From Acerihabitans sp035013185 (GTDB lineage Bacteria; Pseudomonadota; Gammaproteobacteria; Enterobacterales; Enterobacteriaceae), in contig NZ_JAYGJO010000007.1 of NCBI RefSeq assembly GCF_035013185.1, positions 124,001 to 188,000 on the forward strand: 64,000 bases of DNA. Reading direction: 5' to 3'. A model generated the notes under the pieces. It was given only the letters and a program-made list of their open reading frames with translations. It was not told the DNA's origin and did no database searches. Positions within the stretch are counted from its first letter, which is position 1; each line of letters opens with the position of its first letter. Below are positions 47,572 to 55,835 of this stretch, piece by piece. The translations under genes and the position numbers were made by a program.

Positions 47572-50187
47572 ATGACTCAACAGCCGCTAGTTAAATACCG
47601 CCATGATTATCGTGCGCCGGATTATACCATCACCGATATCAGCCTGGAATTTGATCTTAACGCCGAGACCACTACCGTGACCGCGGTCAGTAATGTCGTC
47701 AGGAGTGGTCAACCTGGCGTACCGTTGATATTAAACGGCGAAGATCTGGAACTGCTCAGTGTCAGCATCAATGGTCAGCAATGGTCGCATTATCGTCAGG
47801 AGGGGTCATGCTTGGTCGTGGAGCAGTTGCCCGCAGCATTTACCCTCACTATCGTTAATGTTATCCACCCTAATCAAAACTCGGCCCTGGAGGGATTGTA
47901 TCTGTCCGGTGATGCCCTTTGCACCCAATGTGAGGCGGAAGGATTCCGTCATATTACCTATTATCTCGATCGGCCGGATGTACTGGCTCGGTTTACCACG
48001 CGCATTATTGCTGACCAGGGCCGTTATCCCTTCTTGTTGTCCAATGGCAACCGTATCGATGCTGGTGAGATGAGTGATGGCCGCCATTGGGTAGTCTGGC
48101 AAGATCCGTTCCCAAAACCCTGCTATCTGTTTGCCTTGGTGGCCGGCAATTTTGATGTGCTGCGCGACAGTTTTACGACCCGGTCAGGGCGTGACGTAGC
48201 GCTGGAACTGTTTGTGGATCGCGGCAACCTGGATCGCGCCGATTGGGCGATGACGTCGCTTAAGCAATCGATGCGCTGGGACGAAACCCGTTTCGGTCTG
48301 GAATATGATCTCGATATCTTTATGATCGTGGCGGTAGATTTCTTCAATATGGGCGCCATGGAAAATAAGGGGTTGAATGTTTTCAATTCAAAATATGTTC
48401 TGGCGCGGGCCGAAACCGCTACGGATACGGATTATCTGAACATTGAGCGGGTGATTGGCCATGAGTATTTTCATAATTGGACCGGTAACCGCATTACCTG
48501 CCGGGATTGGTTCCAGCTCAGCCTGAAAGAGGGCCTGACGGTGTTTCGCGATCAGGAATTCAGTGCCGACCTTGGCTCCCGTGCGGTGAACCGTATCGCC
48601 AATGTGCGGGTGATGCGTGGCTCGCAGTTCGCCGAGGATGCCAGCCCCATGGCGCACCCTATCCGGCCCGATAAAGTGATAGAAATGAATAATTTCTATA
48701 CGGTTACCGTCTATGAAAAGGGTGCCGAAGTCATACGAATGCTGCACACGCTGCTTGGTGAAGAGAAATTCCAGGCGGGTATGCGGCTGTACGTGGAGCG
48801 CCATGATGGCAGCGCTGCGACCTGTGATGATTTTGTCGATGCTATGGAACAGGCGTCTGGTATCGATTTACAGCTGTTTCGACGTTGGTATAGCCAGTCA
48901 GGCACGCCGGTTCTGTCGGTGCGTGATGAGTATAATCCCGAGCTACGCCAATATCAGTTGCATGTCAGCCAGATGACACCGTCTACCGCCGACCAGTCAG
49001 ATAAACTGCCGTTGCATATCCCCCTTGATGTTGAATTGTATGATGTAGAGGGGAGGGTGATCCCGTTGCAATATAACGGGCAACCGGTGGCGAATGTATT
49101 GAATGTGACCGCCGCGGTGCAGACCTTTGTTTTTGATGAGGTGCCTTCGTTGCCGGTCCCGTCGTTGCTGCGCGGTTTTTCTGCGCCGGTTAAGTTGGAT
49201 TATCCCTACAGCGATCAGCAGCTTATATTGTTAATGCGTTCCGCCACTGATGAGTTTTCCCGCTGGGACGCAGCGCAGAGCCTGCTGTCTATTTATATTA
49301 AGTTGAGTGTTGCGCGCTTTAGCCAGGGTTTGCCCTTGACGCTGCCGGAGCATGTTGCCGATGCGTTTCGTGGTATTTTGCTCGATCCTGAGCTGGACCC
49401 GGCGTTGGCGGCGCAAATTTTGACGTTGCCCAGCGAAAATGAAATGGCCGAGCTGTTCAGTGTGATCGAACCCACTGCCATTCATGGGGTTCATGAGGCA
49501 TTGATTCGTTGTTTGGCGGTGGAGTTGGATGATGAGTTGCTGGCGGTTTATTTGGCCAATGGCACGGGGCAATATCGGGTAGAGCATCAGGATATTGGTA
49601 AGCGGGCCTTACGTAATACTTGTCTGTTCTATCTGGCTTTTGGCGATCACGATCGGGCGGTCAGAATGACCAACGCACAATATCATCAGGCGGATAATAT
49701 GACCGACGCGTTGGCGGCGATTGCTGCAGCGGTGGCGGCACAGTTGCCGTGCCAAGCGACGCTGTTGGCGGAATTTGACGAGCGTTGGCATCATGATGGT
49801 TTGGTGATGGATAAGTGGTTTACGTTGCAGGCCACCAGTCCGGCGGAGGATGTGCTTAGTCAGGTGAAGTTATTACTTAATCATCGTTCATTTAGTCTGA
49901 ATAATCCTAATCGGATCCGGGCGTTGATCGGCGCGTTTTCGGCAGGGAATCCTGCGGCGTTCCATGCGGTTGATGGCAGCGGGTATCGTTTTCTGGTGGA
50001 GATCCTCATTGAGCTCAATACCCGTAATCCGCAGGTAGCGTCGAGATTGATTGAGCCATTGATTCGTTTGCGGCGTTACGATGAGTCGCGTCAGGGGTTG
50101 ATGCGTGATGCGCTGAATCGACTGCAGGCGTTGCCTAATTTGTCGGGTGATCTGTTTGAGAAAATTGGTAAGGCGCTGGCACAGTAG
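47572..50187 (+). CDS. pepN: Aminopeptidase N
   Basis: PepN is the main cytoplasmic M1-family aminopeptidase, finishing peptide breakdown to amino acids. The product is 871 aa (E. coli 870). The exopeptidase motif GAMENKGLNVFN is near residue 262, and zinc motif HEYFHNW is followed 18 residues later by Glu in LSLKEGLT. The C-terminal helical domain is complete. Downstream it runs into the 120-bp repeat array with the first intrinsic terminator only about 500 bp later, so its mRNA may carry the array as a 3' UTR. Confidence 0.98.
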   Translation: MTQQPLVKYRHDYRAPDYTITDISLEFDLNAETTTVTAVSNVVRSGQPGVPLILNGEDLELLSVSINGQQWSHYRQEGSCLVVEQLPAAFTLTIVNVIHPNQNSALEGLYLSGDALCTQCEAEGFRHITYYLDRPDVLARFTTRIIADQGRYPFLLSNGNRIDAGEMSDGRHWVVWQDPFPKPCYLFALVAGNFDVLRDSFTTRSGRDVALELFVDRGNLDRADWAMTSLKQSMRWDETRFGLEYDLDIFMIVAVDFFNMGAMENKGLNVFNSKYVLARAETATDTDYLNIERVIGHEYFHNWTGNRITCRDWFQLSLKEGLTVFRDQEFSADLGSRAVNRIANVRVMRGSQFAEDASPMAHPIRPDKVIEMNNFYTVTVYEKGAEVIRMLHTLLGEEKFQAGMRLYVERHDGSAATCDDFVDAMEQASGIDLQLFRRWYSQSGTPVLSVRDEYNPELRQYQLHVSQMTPSTADQSDKLPLHIPLDVELYDVEGRVIPLQYNGQPVANVLNVTAAVQTFVFDEVPSLPVPSLLRGFSAPVKLDYPYSDQQLILLMRSATDEFSRWDAAQSLLSIYIKLSVARFSQGLPLTLPEHVADAFRGILLDPELDPALAAQILTLPSENEMAELFSVIEPTAIHGVHEALIRCLAVELDDELLAVYLANGTGQYRVEHQDIGKRALRNTCLFYLAFGDHDRAVRMTNAQYHQADNMTDALAAIAAAVAAQLPCQATLLAEFDERWHHDGLVMDKWFTLQATSPAEDVLSQVKLLLNHRSFSLNNPNRIRALIGAFSAGNPAAFHAVDGSGYRFLVEILIELNTRNPQVASRLIEPLIRLRRYDESRQGLMRDALNRLQALPNLSGDLFEKIGKALAQ

Positions 50188-50203
50188 TTGGGTGTTGTTG
50201 TAG

Positions 50204-50645
50204 CCCCAACAGTACGCGTCCTCTGCGTTTGCGCTTGGCGTGGCAGGCCTGCCGAGTGGCTTGGTGGGCGGAGGGTTTAACGCACCTAGGGGCGCTCTGG
50301 CGGCCGGGAAACGGCCGCTTCGACCCCAACGGTACGCTTCCCCTCCGTTTGTGTGCGGCATGGCAGGCCTGCCGTGTGGATTGGCGGGTGGAGGGTTTAA
50401 CGTACCTAGGGGCGCTCGGGCGGCCGGGAAACGGCCGCTTCGACCCCAACGATACGCTCCCCCTCCCTTTGTGTTCGGCGTGGCAGGCCTGCCGAGTGGC
50501 TTGGTGGGCGGAGGGTTTAACGCACCTAGGGGCGCTCGGGCGGGCAATAAAACCATGCCCACTTCGACCCTAACGGTACGCTCCCCCTCCCTTTGTGTTC
50601 GGCATTGCAGGCCTGCCATGTGGATTTAATGGGTGGAGGGGCTAG
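50204..50645. repeat. 120-bp tandem repeat array between pepN and pyrD
   Basis: Units start at CCCCAAC-like motifs at 50204, 50324, 50444 and 50568, giving periods of 120, 120 and 124 bp and a last partial unit. Each full unit has the perfect 12-bp palindrome GGCAGGCCTGCC (50242-50253, 50362-50373, 50482-50493), the block GGAGGGTTTAACG, CACCTAGGGGCGCT or TACCTAGGGGCGCT, and a hairpin GCGGCCG-GGAAA-CGGCCGC (50300-50318, 50420-50438). In unit 3 the hairpin is replaced by GGGCA-loop-TGCCC (50542-50560). Because 120 is a multiple of three, long ORFs of 40-residue repeats appear on both strands and are not taken as genes. Confidence 0.92.
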
Positions 50646-50681
50646 TGCAACGGGTGGGTTTGGGCGGTCTTTTTTGATCTG

Positions 50682-50704
50682 GCGCGAATGATCGCGCTTT
50701 TTTT
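50682..50704 (+). terminator. Intrinsic terminator between repeat array and pyrD
   Basis: GCGCGA and TCGCGC form a perfect 6-bp stem with loop ATGA, followed by seven T residues. It lies 77 bp before the pyrD start and probably ends the pepN/array transcript. Confidence 0.8.
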
Positions 50705-50738
50705 GCTCTGGTTGATTCCCTTTCACCCATTGATACCC

Positions 50739-50775
50739 GATAATACCGCCCCGGTTGCTCACGGGATATCAGGAG
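50739..50775 (+). promoter_or_regulatory. pyrD -10 and leader with possible start-site switching
   Basis: GATAAT (50739-50744) is a good -10. The expected start region 5-9 bp downstream is CCCCGG. CCCG (50750-50753) can pair with CGGG (50762-50765) upstream of the AGGAG Shine-Dalgarno at 50771. In E. coli pyrC and pyrD, initiation at C or G within such a run under different pyrimidine supply decides whether a 5' hairpin blocks translation. The same logic is inferred here. No clear -35 was found. Confidence 0.45.
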
Positions 50776-50780
50776 ACATC

Positions 50781-51791
50781 ATGTTTTATCCCCTTATCAG
50801 ACAGGCCCTGTTTCAGCTCGATCCTGAGCGCGCGCATGAATTTACCTTTCAGCAATTAGGCCGCATTAGCGGGACGCCTTTGGAGTTTCTGGTGCGGCAG
50901 TCGGTGCCCGCTAAACCGGTTAACTGTATGGGGATCGCGTTTAGCAATCCGTTAGGACTGGCCGCTGGGTTGGATAAAGATGGCGAGTGTATCGACGCCC
51001 TTGGCGCGATGGGTTTTGGTTTTATCGAAGTAGGTACGGTAACGCCGCGTCCACAGCCCGGTAATGATAAACCGCGGTTATTTCGCCTCGTGGCAGCCGA
51101 GGGATTGATTAACCGGATGGGTTTTAATAATAAAGGTGTTGATTATCTAGTTGAAAATGTTAAGAAATCTCATTTTCCCGGTGTTCTGGGTATTAATATT
51201 GGTAAAAATAAGACTACGCCGGTTGAACAGGGTAAAGATGATTATCTGGCATGTATGGATAAGATTTATCCTTATGCCGGTTATATTGCGATAAATATTT
51301 CTTCGCCTAATACGCCGGGGTTACGGACGCTGCAATTTGGTGAGGCGTTGGATGATCTTTTATTGGCCATTAAAAATAAGCAGGCTGAGCTCAATAGCTA
51401 TCATCATAAATATGTGCCGGTAGCGGTTAAAATTGCACCCGACTTGACCGATGAGGAGTTGGTGCAGGTGGCCGATAGTTTAGTCCGCCATAATATTGAT
51501 GGGGTTATTGCTACTAATACCACCACCCAAAGAGATTTGGTTCAAGGATTGAAGCATTGTGAACAAGTCGGTGGATTGAGCGGCAGGCCGTTGCAGTCGC
51601 GTAGCACCGAAGTGATTCGCCGTTTATCACAAGAATTGGCGGGTAAATTACCCATTATCGGCGTGGGCGGTATTGATTCTTTGATGGCCGCTCGGGAAAA
51701 AATGGCTGCGGGAGCCACTTTGATTCAAATATATTCCGGGTTTATTTTTCAAGGACCCCAGCTGATTAAGGACATTATCCGTAATATTTGA
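50781..51791 (+). CDS. pyrD: Dihydroorotate dehydrogenase (quinone), class 2
   Basis: PyrD oxidises dihydroorotate to orotate with quinone at the inner membrane in pyrimidine synthesis. From ATG 50781 it is 336 aa, exactly the E. coli length; the open frame runs back to 50688 but AGGAG lies 5 bp before this ATG. The N-terminal helices (MFYPLIRQALFQLDPERAHE) form the membrane/quinone tunnel of class 2 enzymes. FMN-site blocks are GLAAGLDKDGECIDALG, NRMGFNNKG, and NISSPNTPGLR with the catalytic serine. In E. coli the ssu sulfonate genes and a fimbrial cluster lie between pepN and pyrD; here the repeat array does. Confidence 0.97.
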   Translation: MFYPLIRQALFQLDPERAHEFTFQQLGRISGTPLEFLVRQSVPAKPVNCMGIAFSNPLGLAAGLDKDGECIDALGAMGFGFIEVGTVTPRPQPGNDKPRLFRLVAAEGLINRMGFNNKGVDYLVENVKKSHFPGVLGINIGKNKTTPVEQGKDDYLACMDKIYPYAGYIAINISSPNTPGLRTLQFGEALDDLLLAIKNKQAELNSYHHKYVPVAVKIAPDLTDEELVQVADSLVRHNIDGVIATNTTTQRDLVQGLKHCEQVGGLSGRPLQSRSTEVIRRLSQELAGKLPIIGVGGIDSLMAAREKMAAGATLIQIYSGFIFQGPQLIKDIIRNI

Positions 51792-51949
51792 CTTTATTTG
51801 GCGATTTACGTCGTTAAGAGGTTTATTTATCGCGTAGGCTCGTTTATCTTTTATCCAATTGCTGTTAATTTATGCTGAGATTATTTCTGGTGAAAAGGTT
51901 TTTACTGGATATTACCCAAAGCACTGGTGATGAGATAAAAGGAATCAAG

Positions 51950-52498
51950 ATGAAAATCACCCCCGGGGACAACTGGCGTTGGTTTTTTGATGCCGAGCGC
52001 GATCGGATGATGCTGGATCTTGCCGACGGTATGATATTCCGCTCACGCTTTGCTGCCAAGGCGTTGACGCCCGATGCGTTTCGCGTATCGGTATTTTGCG
52101 TGGATGATGCTGCGCTTTTCTTTCAATTTGCTGAAAAAAGTCGGGCGTTGCCGTTGCACGATGACCAGCAGGCAGAGTTGATTCTCAACGCATTGGTCGC
52201 GTTGCGTTTTCTCAAGCCGTTGATGCCCAAGAGCTGGCATTTTATGCCACAGCCAGCGCCGGTTGACTGGCATCCAACGCTGGGTGATGACGTGCTGGTG
52301 CGTTTGAATGAGAGCGGAGAGTATGCGCGTTTACTGATCGCCGAAGCCGGCGATAAGGCCAGTTTATGTGTATTGGCACAGGGGCAGCTTGACCTGCCAA
52401 CCCGAAAACTGGTGCTGGGTGATGCCATTAAAATTATGCATGATCGTTTATTGCCCTATCCGCAACAAGACGGCATTTCCTACGCGGCGGCGATGTAG
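51950..52498 (+). CDS. zapC: Cell division protein ZapC
   Basis: ZapC stabilises FtsZ bundles at the division ring. From ATG 51950 it is 182 aa (E. coli 180). ATG 51950 is preceded by AAAAGGAA, which favours it over the open frame extending back to 51872. The family start KITPGDNWRWFFDAERDRMM and LPKSWHF-like PLMPKSWHFM are clear. It follows pyrD by 158 bp and ends 6 bp from the convergent ycbX. Confidence 0.93.
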   Translation: MKITPGDNWRWFFDAERDRMMLDLADGMIFRSRFAAKALTPDAFRVSVFCVDDAALFFQFAEKSRALPLHDDQQAELILNALVALRFLKPLMPKSWHFMPQPAPVDWHPTLGDDVLVRLNESGEYARLLIAEAGDKASLCVLAQGQLDLPTRKLVLGDAIKIMHDRLLPYPQQDGISYAAAM

Positions 52499-52504
52499 GC
52501 GTTA

Positions 52505-53608
52505 TCAGTCAAGACGAATATTGCCATTGGGGATGCAACTGCAGCTCAATACGTGACCCGGCTCAGCGATAGCGCTGGCCTTAAGTGGTGTTACCGTACC
52601 TTCAAGCAGTTTGACCTTACAGCTTCCGCAGATGCCTGCGCGGCAGGAATAAGGGATAGGTATTCCCTGTTGTTCCAGTTGTTCCAGTAAAATGCGCTGG
52701 TTATTGCCGACAAAACGTTGTCCCTGGTAGTCAATGGTGACCGGTTGTTCGACAGATTTTGGTGTCACCAGGGTTTCGGTTACCGCCCCTCGGCCATAAT
52801 GTCGTGGTTCCCTCAGTGCCAATACTTCCACGGGATCGCCGACCCGAATGATACCGCCGCTACGGGCAATCAGGTTTTGACCGAAATCGACATCGCCGTC
52901 GTCAGCGGTGCGAAACGTTTGCAATGTGCGTAGGGGCTCAGCGGTGGGATGTTTTTGACCGCGCTCCACGCTGACGGTGGTGAGTATGCAACGACTGCAG
53001 GGTTTGACCAATTCGAACTCCACCGAACCGATACGAATCCGTTGCCAGCTGTCCTCAGCAAAGGGGGCTGCACCGCTGATCACGATATTTGGCCGGAACT
53101 GGGTCAAGTTAATCCCGGCGGGGCAGCGTTGTTGTAAGTTAAGGAAAGAGGCTTCGCCCACCAGCAGGAACGGGTAACCGTCAGCGAAGGACAAAGGCTG
53201 CGTTGGTAGCTGTTTAACGCGCCGAGTGCTCTTTTCCCCGGTCCAACGAAGTTCGACGGGGCGATCAAAATACCCACTTAACCAGTTATTGATGGCCTCA
53301 GGGGCCCGATACGCGTTAAAATGATTGCCCCATACCTCGGTAGGGTGTAGGTCGGTGCTGAAATCGGCAAATCGCACCATGGCGCTTTGCCCATCGGGTG
53401 CGCTTAGGTGGAGGCCATTTTGTATTATCACCGGGGTGAACAGCACCATCTGCGGATACTGTCGGGCAGTGATAAAGGTTCCGTCCGGCCCGGTCAGCAT
53501 AAATGCGCGATCGAACGCCAGACCTTCATCATTGACCAGCGCGTGGGATACCCGCAAACCGCGCATTGATTTCACCGGATGAATATATAACCGCGATAAA
53601 CTTACCAT
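52505..53608 (-). CDS. ycbX: MOSC and 2Fe-2S domain protein YcbX
   Basis: YcbX is a molybdenum-cofactor enzyme that reduces N-hydroxylated bases such as 6-hydroxylaminopurine. The product is 367 aa (E. coli 369). The MOSC N-terminal and core domains (about 1-265) include KPCSRCILTTV with the Moco-binding cysteine. A plant-type ferredoxin domain occupies the last 85 residues with CRAGICGSC and a final cysteine near LSCSC. It ends 6 bp from zapC and is divergent from rlmKL. Confidence 0.93.
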   Translation of the reverse strand: MVSLSRLYIHPVKSMRGLRVSHALVNDEGLAFDRAFMLTGPDGTFITARQYPQMVLFTPVIIQNGLHLSAPDGQSAMVRFADFSTDLHPTEVWGNHFNAYRAPEAINNWLSGYFDRPVELRWTGEKSTRRVKQLPTQPLSFADGYPFLLVGEASFLNLQQRCPAGINLTQFRPNIVISGAAPFAEDSWQRIRIGSVEFELVKPCSRCILTTVSVERGQKHPTAEPLRTLQTFRTADDGDVDFGQNLIARSGGIIRVGDPVEVLALREPRHYGRGAVTETLVTPKSVEQPVTIDYQGQRFVGNNQRILLEQLEQQGIPIPYSCRAGICGSCKVKLLEGTVTPLKASAIAEPGHVLSCSCIPNGNIRLD

Positions 53609-53709
53609 TTTGCCTCCCTGCCGGACAAATTCTCTTGGGTCACTTTATGATAATGACCCGTGATTAGCTATAATGCTCAACGATTTTCTTTTTGATGAAA
53701 TGTGACATG

Positions 53710-55830
53710 ATGAATGCACTGTTTGCCAGTACGGCACAAGGTTTAGAAGAACTGCTAAAAAGCGAGCTTGAAGCACTGGGTGCTCTCGACTGTAAAATAG
53801 CGTTGGGAGGGGTACATTTCCAGGGCGATGATCGGTTGCTTTACCAAAGCCTTCTCTGGAGCCGGCTGGCGTCGCGCATTTTACTGCCACTTAACGAATT
53901 CCCGGTCCTTAGCGACGAGGATCTTTATCAAGGGGTCCGGGGCATAGATTGGCCGACTTTGTTCTCGGTGGAGAAAAGCTTCGCGGTGCATTTTAGCGGC
54001 ACCAATGAGGCAATCCGTAATAGCCAATACGGTACGCTGCGGGTTAAGGACGCTATCGTCGATAGTTTTACCGAAGCCTTGCAGCAACGTCCGAATGTGG
54101 CCAAGACGCAACCTGATATTCGGGTGCAGGTATTTTTGCATCGTGATCGTGCCATTGTGTCGCTGGACCTTAGCGGCGGCGGCCTGCATCAGCGCGGCTA
54201 TCGTGACGGCGCCGGGCAGGCGCCACTCAAGGAAAATCTGGCCGCGGCCATCGTGTTGCGCTCCGGTTGGCTGGCCACTACGCCGCTGATCGATCCCATG
54301 TGCGGCTCCGGCACCTTACTGATCGAGGCGGCGCTGATGGCGGCGGACCGGGCTCCCGGGTTGCTGCGCCAGCAGTGGGGTTTTTACGCCTGGCGTCAGC
54401 ATAACGAACCACTTTGGCAGGAAGTGCTTAACGCCGCGCGCGCGCGCGCTCGTATAGGCAGCAGTGCGACCAGCGCGCGTTTTTTTGGTTCGGACAACGA
54501 CGCACGGGTGGTCGACAAAGCGCGGGCCAACGCCCACCATGCCGGGGTGGCTGAACTGATCGACTTTAGTGTCAATGACGTGGCTAATTTAACCAATCCC
54601 CTGCCCGAAGGTCCACGCGGCACCGTGGTAAGCAATCCACCCTATGGTGAGCGCTTGGAAAGCGAGCCGGCGCTGGTTGCGCTCTACAACCTGTTTGGCC
54701 GGATTATGAAAGCGCAGTTCGGCGGTTGGCGCCTTTCGTTGTTTAGCGCCTCGCCGGTATTGCTTGGTGCGCTGCAACTGCGTGCCGAACGCTCATTCAA
54801 AGCGAAAAATGGCCCGCTGGACTGCGAGCAAAAAAACTACCTGTTGGCGGATGTGCCCCACGCTGTAGCCTCTTTAAGCGTGGCACCGGACTTCGCCAAT
54901 CGGCTGCGCAAAAATGTCCGTGTGCTGGAAAAATGGGCGGCCAAACAGCATTTGGATTGCTACCGTCTCTACGATGCGGACTTACCCGATTATAATGTGG
55001 CCATAGATCGCTACAGCTCCTGGGTGGTGATTCAGGAGTACGTTGCACCCAAGACTATCGAGCCGGAAAAGGCTCGCCAGCGGTTATACGATGCCATTGC
55101 CGCCACCCTGGCGGTGCTGGATATTCCCGCCAGCCAGTTGGTGGTCAAAGCCCGTGAACGTCAGAAAGGCAAAAACCAGTATGAAAAGCTGGCGCAGAAA
55201 GGCGAATTCTTATTGATGGATGAATACGATGCCAAACTGTGGGTGAATCTTACTGACTATTTGGATACCGGTTTATTCCTCGATCACCGCATTGCCCGTA
55301 AAATGCTAGGGGAGATGAGCCGTGGCAAGGATTTCCTTAACTTATTTGCCTATACCGGCAGCGCCAGCGTCCATGCCGGCATTGGTGGCGCCCGCACCAC
55401 CACCACGGTGGATATGTCACGCACCTATCTGGAATGGGCGGAAAAAAACCTGCGCAGCAATGGACTGGTGGGTAAGCAGCACCGGCTGATCCAAGCAGAC
55501 TGCCTATCTTGGCTTGAACTGTCGGAAGAAACGTTTGATTTAATCTTTATCGATCCGCCAACATTTTCCAATTCAAAACGTATGACCGAGAGCTTCGACG
55601 TGCAGCGGGATCACCTGCTGCTGATGAAGGATCTGAAAAGGTTATTGCGCGCCGGCGGTACCATCATGTTTTCCAACAATAAACGCGGTTTCCAATTGGA
55701 CACCGAAGGATTACAGGCCCTCGGCCTGAAGGCGGAGTCCATTACCGAGCGTACCCGCTCCCAGGACTTTGCCCGTAATCGTCATATTCACAATAGCTGG
55801 CTAATAAGCCATGCCGATCGGGATCAATAA
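53710..55830 (+). CDS. rlmL: Fused 23S rRNA methyltransferase RlmKL
   Basis: RlmKL (YcbY) makes m2G2445 with its N-terminal half and m7G2069 with its C-terminal half on 23S rRNA. From ATG 53710 the product is 706 aa (E. coli 702). Starts at 53692 (TTG), 53695 and 53707 are also in frame; MNALFAST matches the family N-terminus. A THUMP domain (about 45-155) is followed by the RlmL catalytic motif VSNPPYGERL. The RlmK half has DYLDTGLFLDHR and the motif FIDPPTFSNSKR. uup starts 5 bp after the stop, so they form an operon. Confidence 0.95.
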   Translation: MNALFASTAQGLEELLKSELEALGALDCKIALGGVHFQGDDRLLYQSLLWSRLASRILLPLNEFPVLSDEDLYQGVRGIDWPTLFSVEKSFAVHFSGTNEAIRNSQYGTLRVKDAIVDSFTEALQQRPNVAKTQPDIRVQVFLHRDRAIVSLDLSGGGLHQRGYRDGAGQAPLKENLAAAIVLRSGWLATTPLIDPMCGSGTLLIEAALMAADRAPGLLRQQWGFYAWRQHNEPLWQEVLNAARARARIGSSATSARFFGSDNDARVVDKARANAHHAGVAELIDFSVNDVANLTNPLPEGPRGTVVSNPPYGERLESEPALVALYNLFGRIMKAQFGGWRLSLFSASPVLLGALQLRAERSFKAKNGPLDCEQKNYLLADVPHAVASLSVAPDFANRLRKNVRVLEKWAAKQHLDCYRLYDADLPDYNVAIDRYSSWVVIQEYVAPKTIEPEKARQRLYDAIAATLAVLDIPASQLVVKARERQKGKNQYEKLAQKGEFLLMDEYDAKLWVNLTDYLDTGLFLDHRIARKMLGEMSRGKDFLNLFAYTGSASVHAGIGGARTTTTVDMSRTYLEWAEKNLRSNGLVGKQHRLIQADCLSWLELSEETFDLIFIDPPTFSNSKRMTESFDVQRDHLLLMKDLKRLLRAGGTIMFSNNKRGFQLDTEGLQALGLKAESITERTRSQDFARNRHIHNSWLISHADRDQ

Positions 55831-55835
55831 ACACC

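Noticed and set aside
49888..50619. 243-codon minus-strand ORF with 40-residue proline-rich repeats
   Set aside because: It arises because the 120-bp repeat is a multiple of three and extends into the antisense of pepN. Plus-strand ORFs of similar length exist over the same DNA, and none has a good start.
50240..50629. 129-codon plus-strand glycine-rich repeat ORF
   Set aside because: Same repeat artefact; no Shine-Dalgarno or recognisable domain, and the 124-bp unit breaks the frame.
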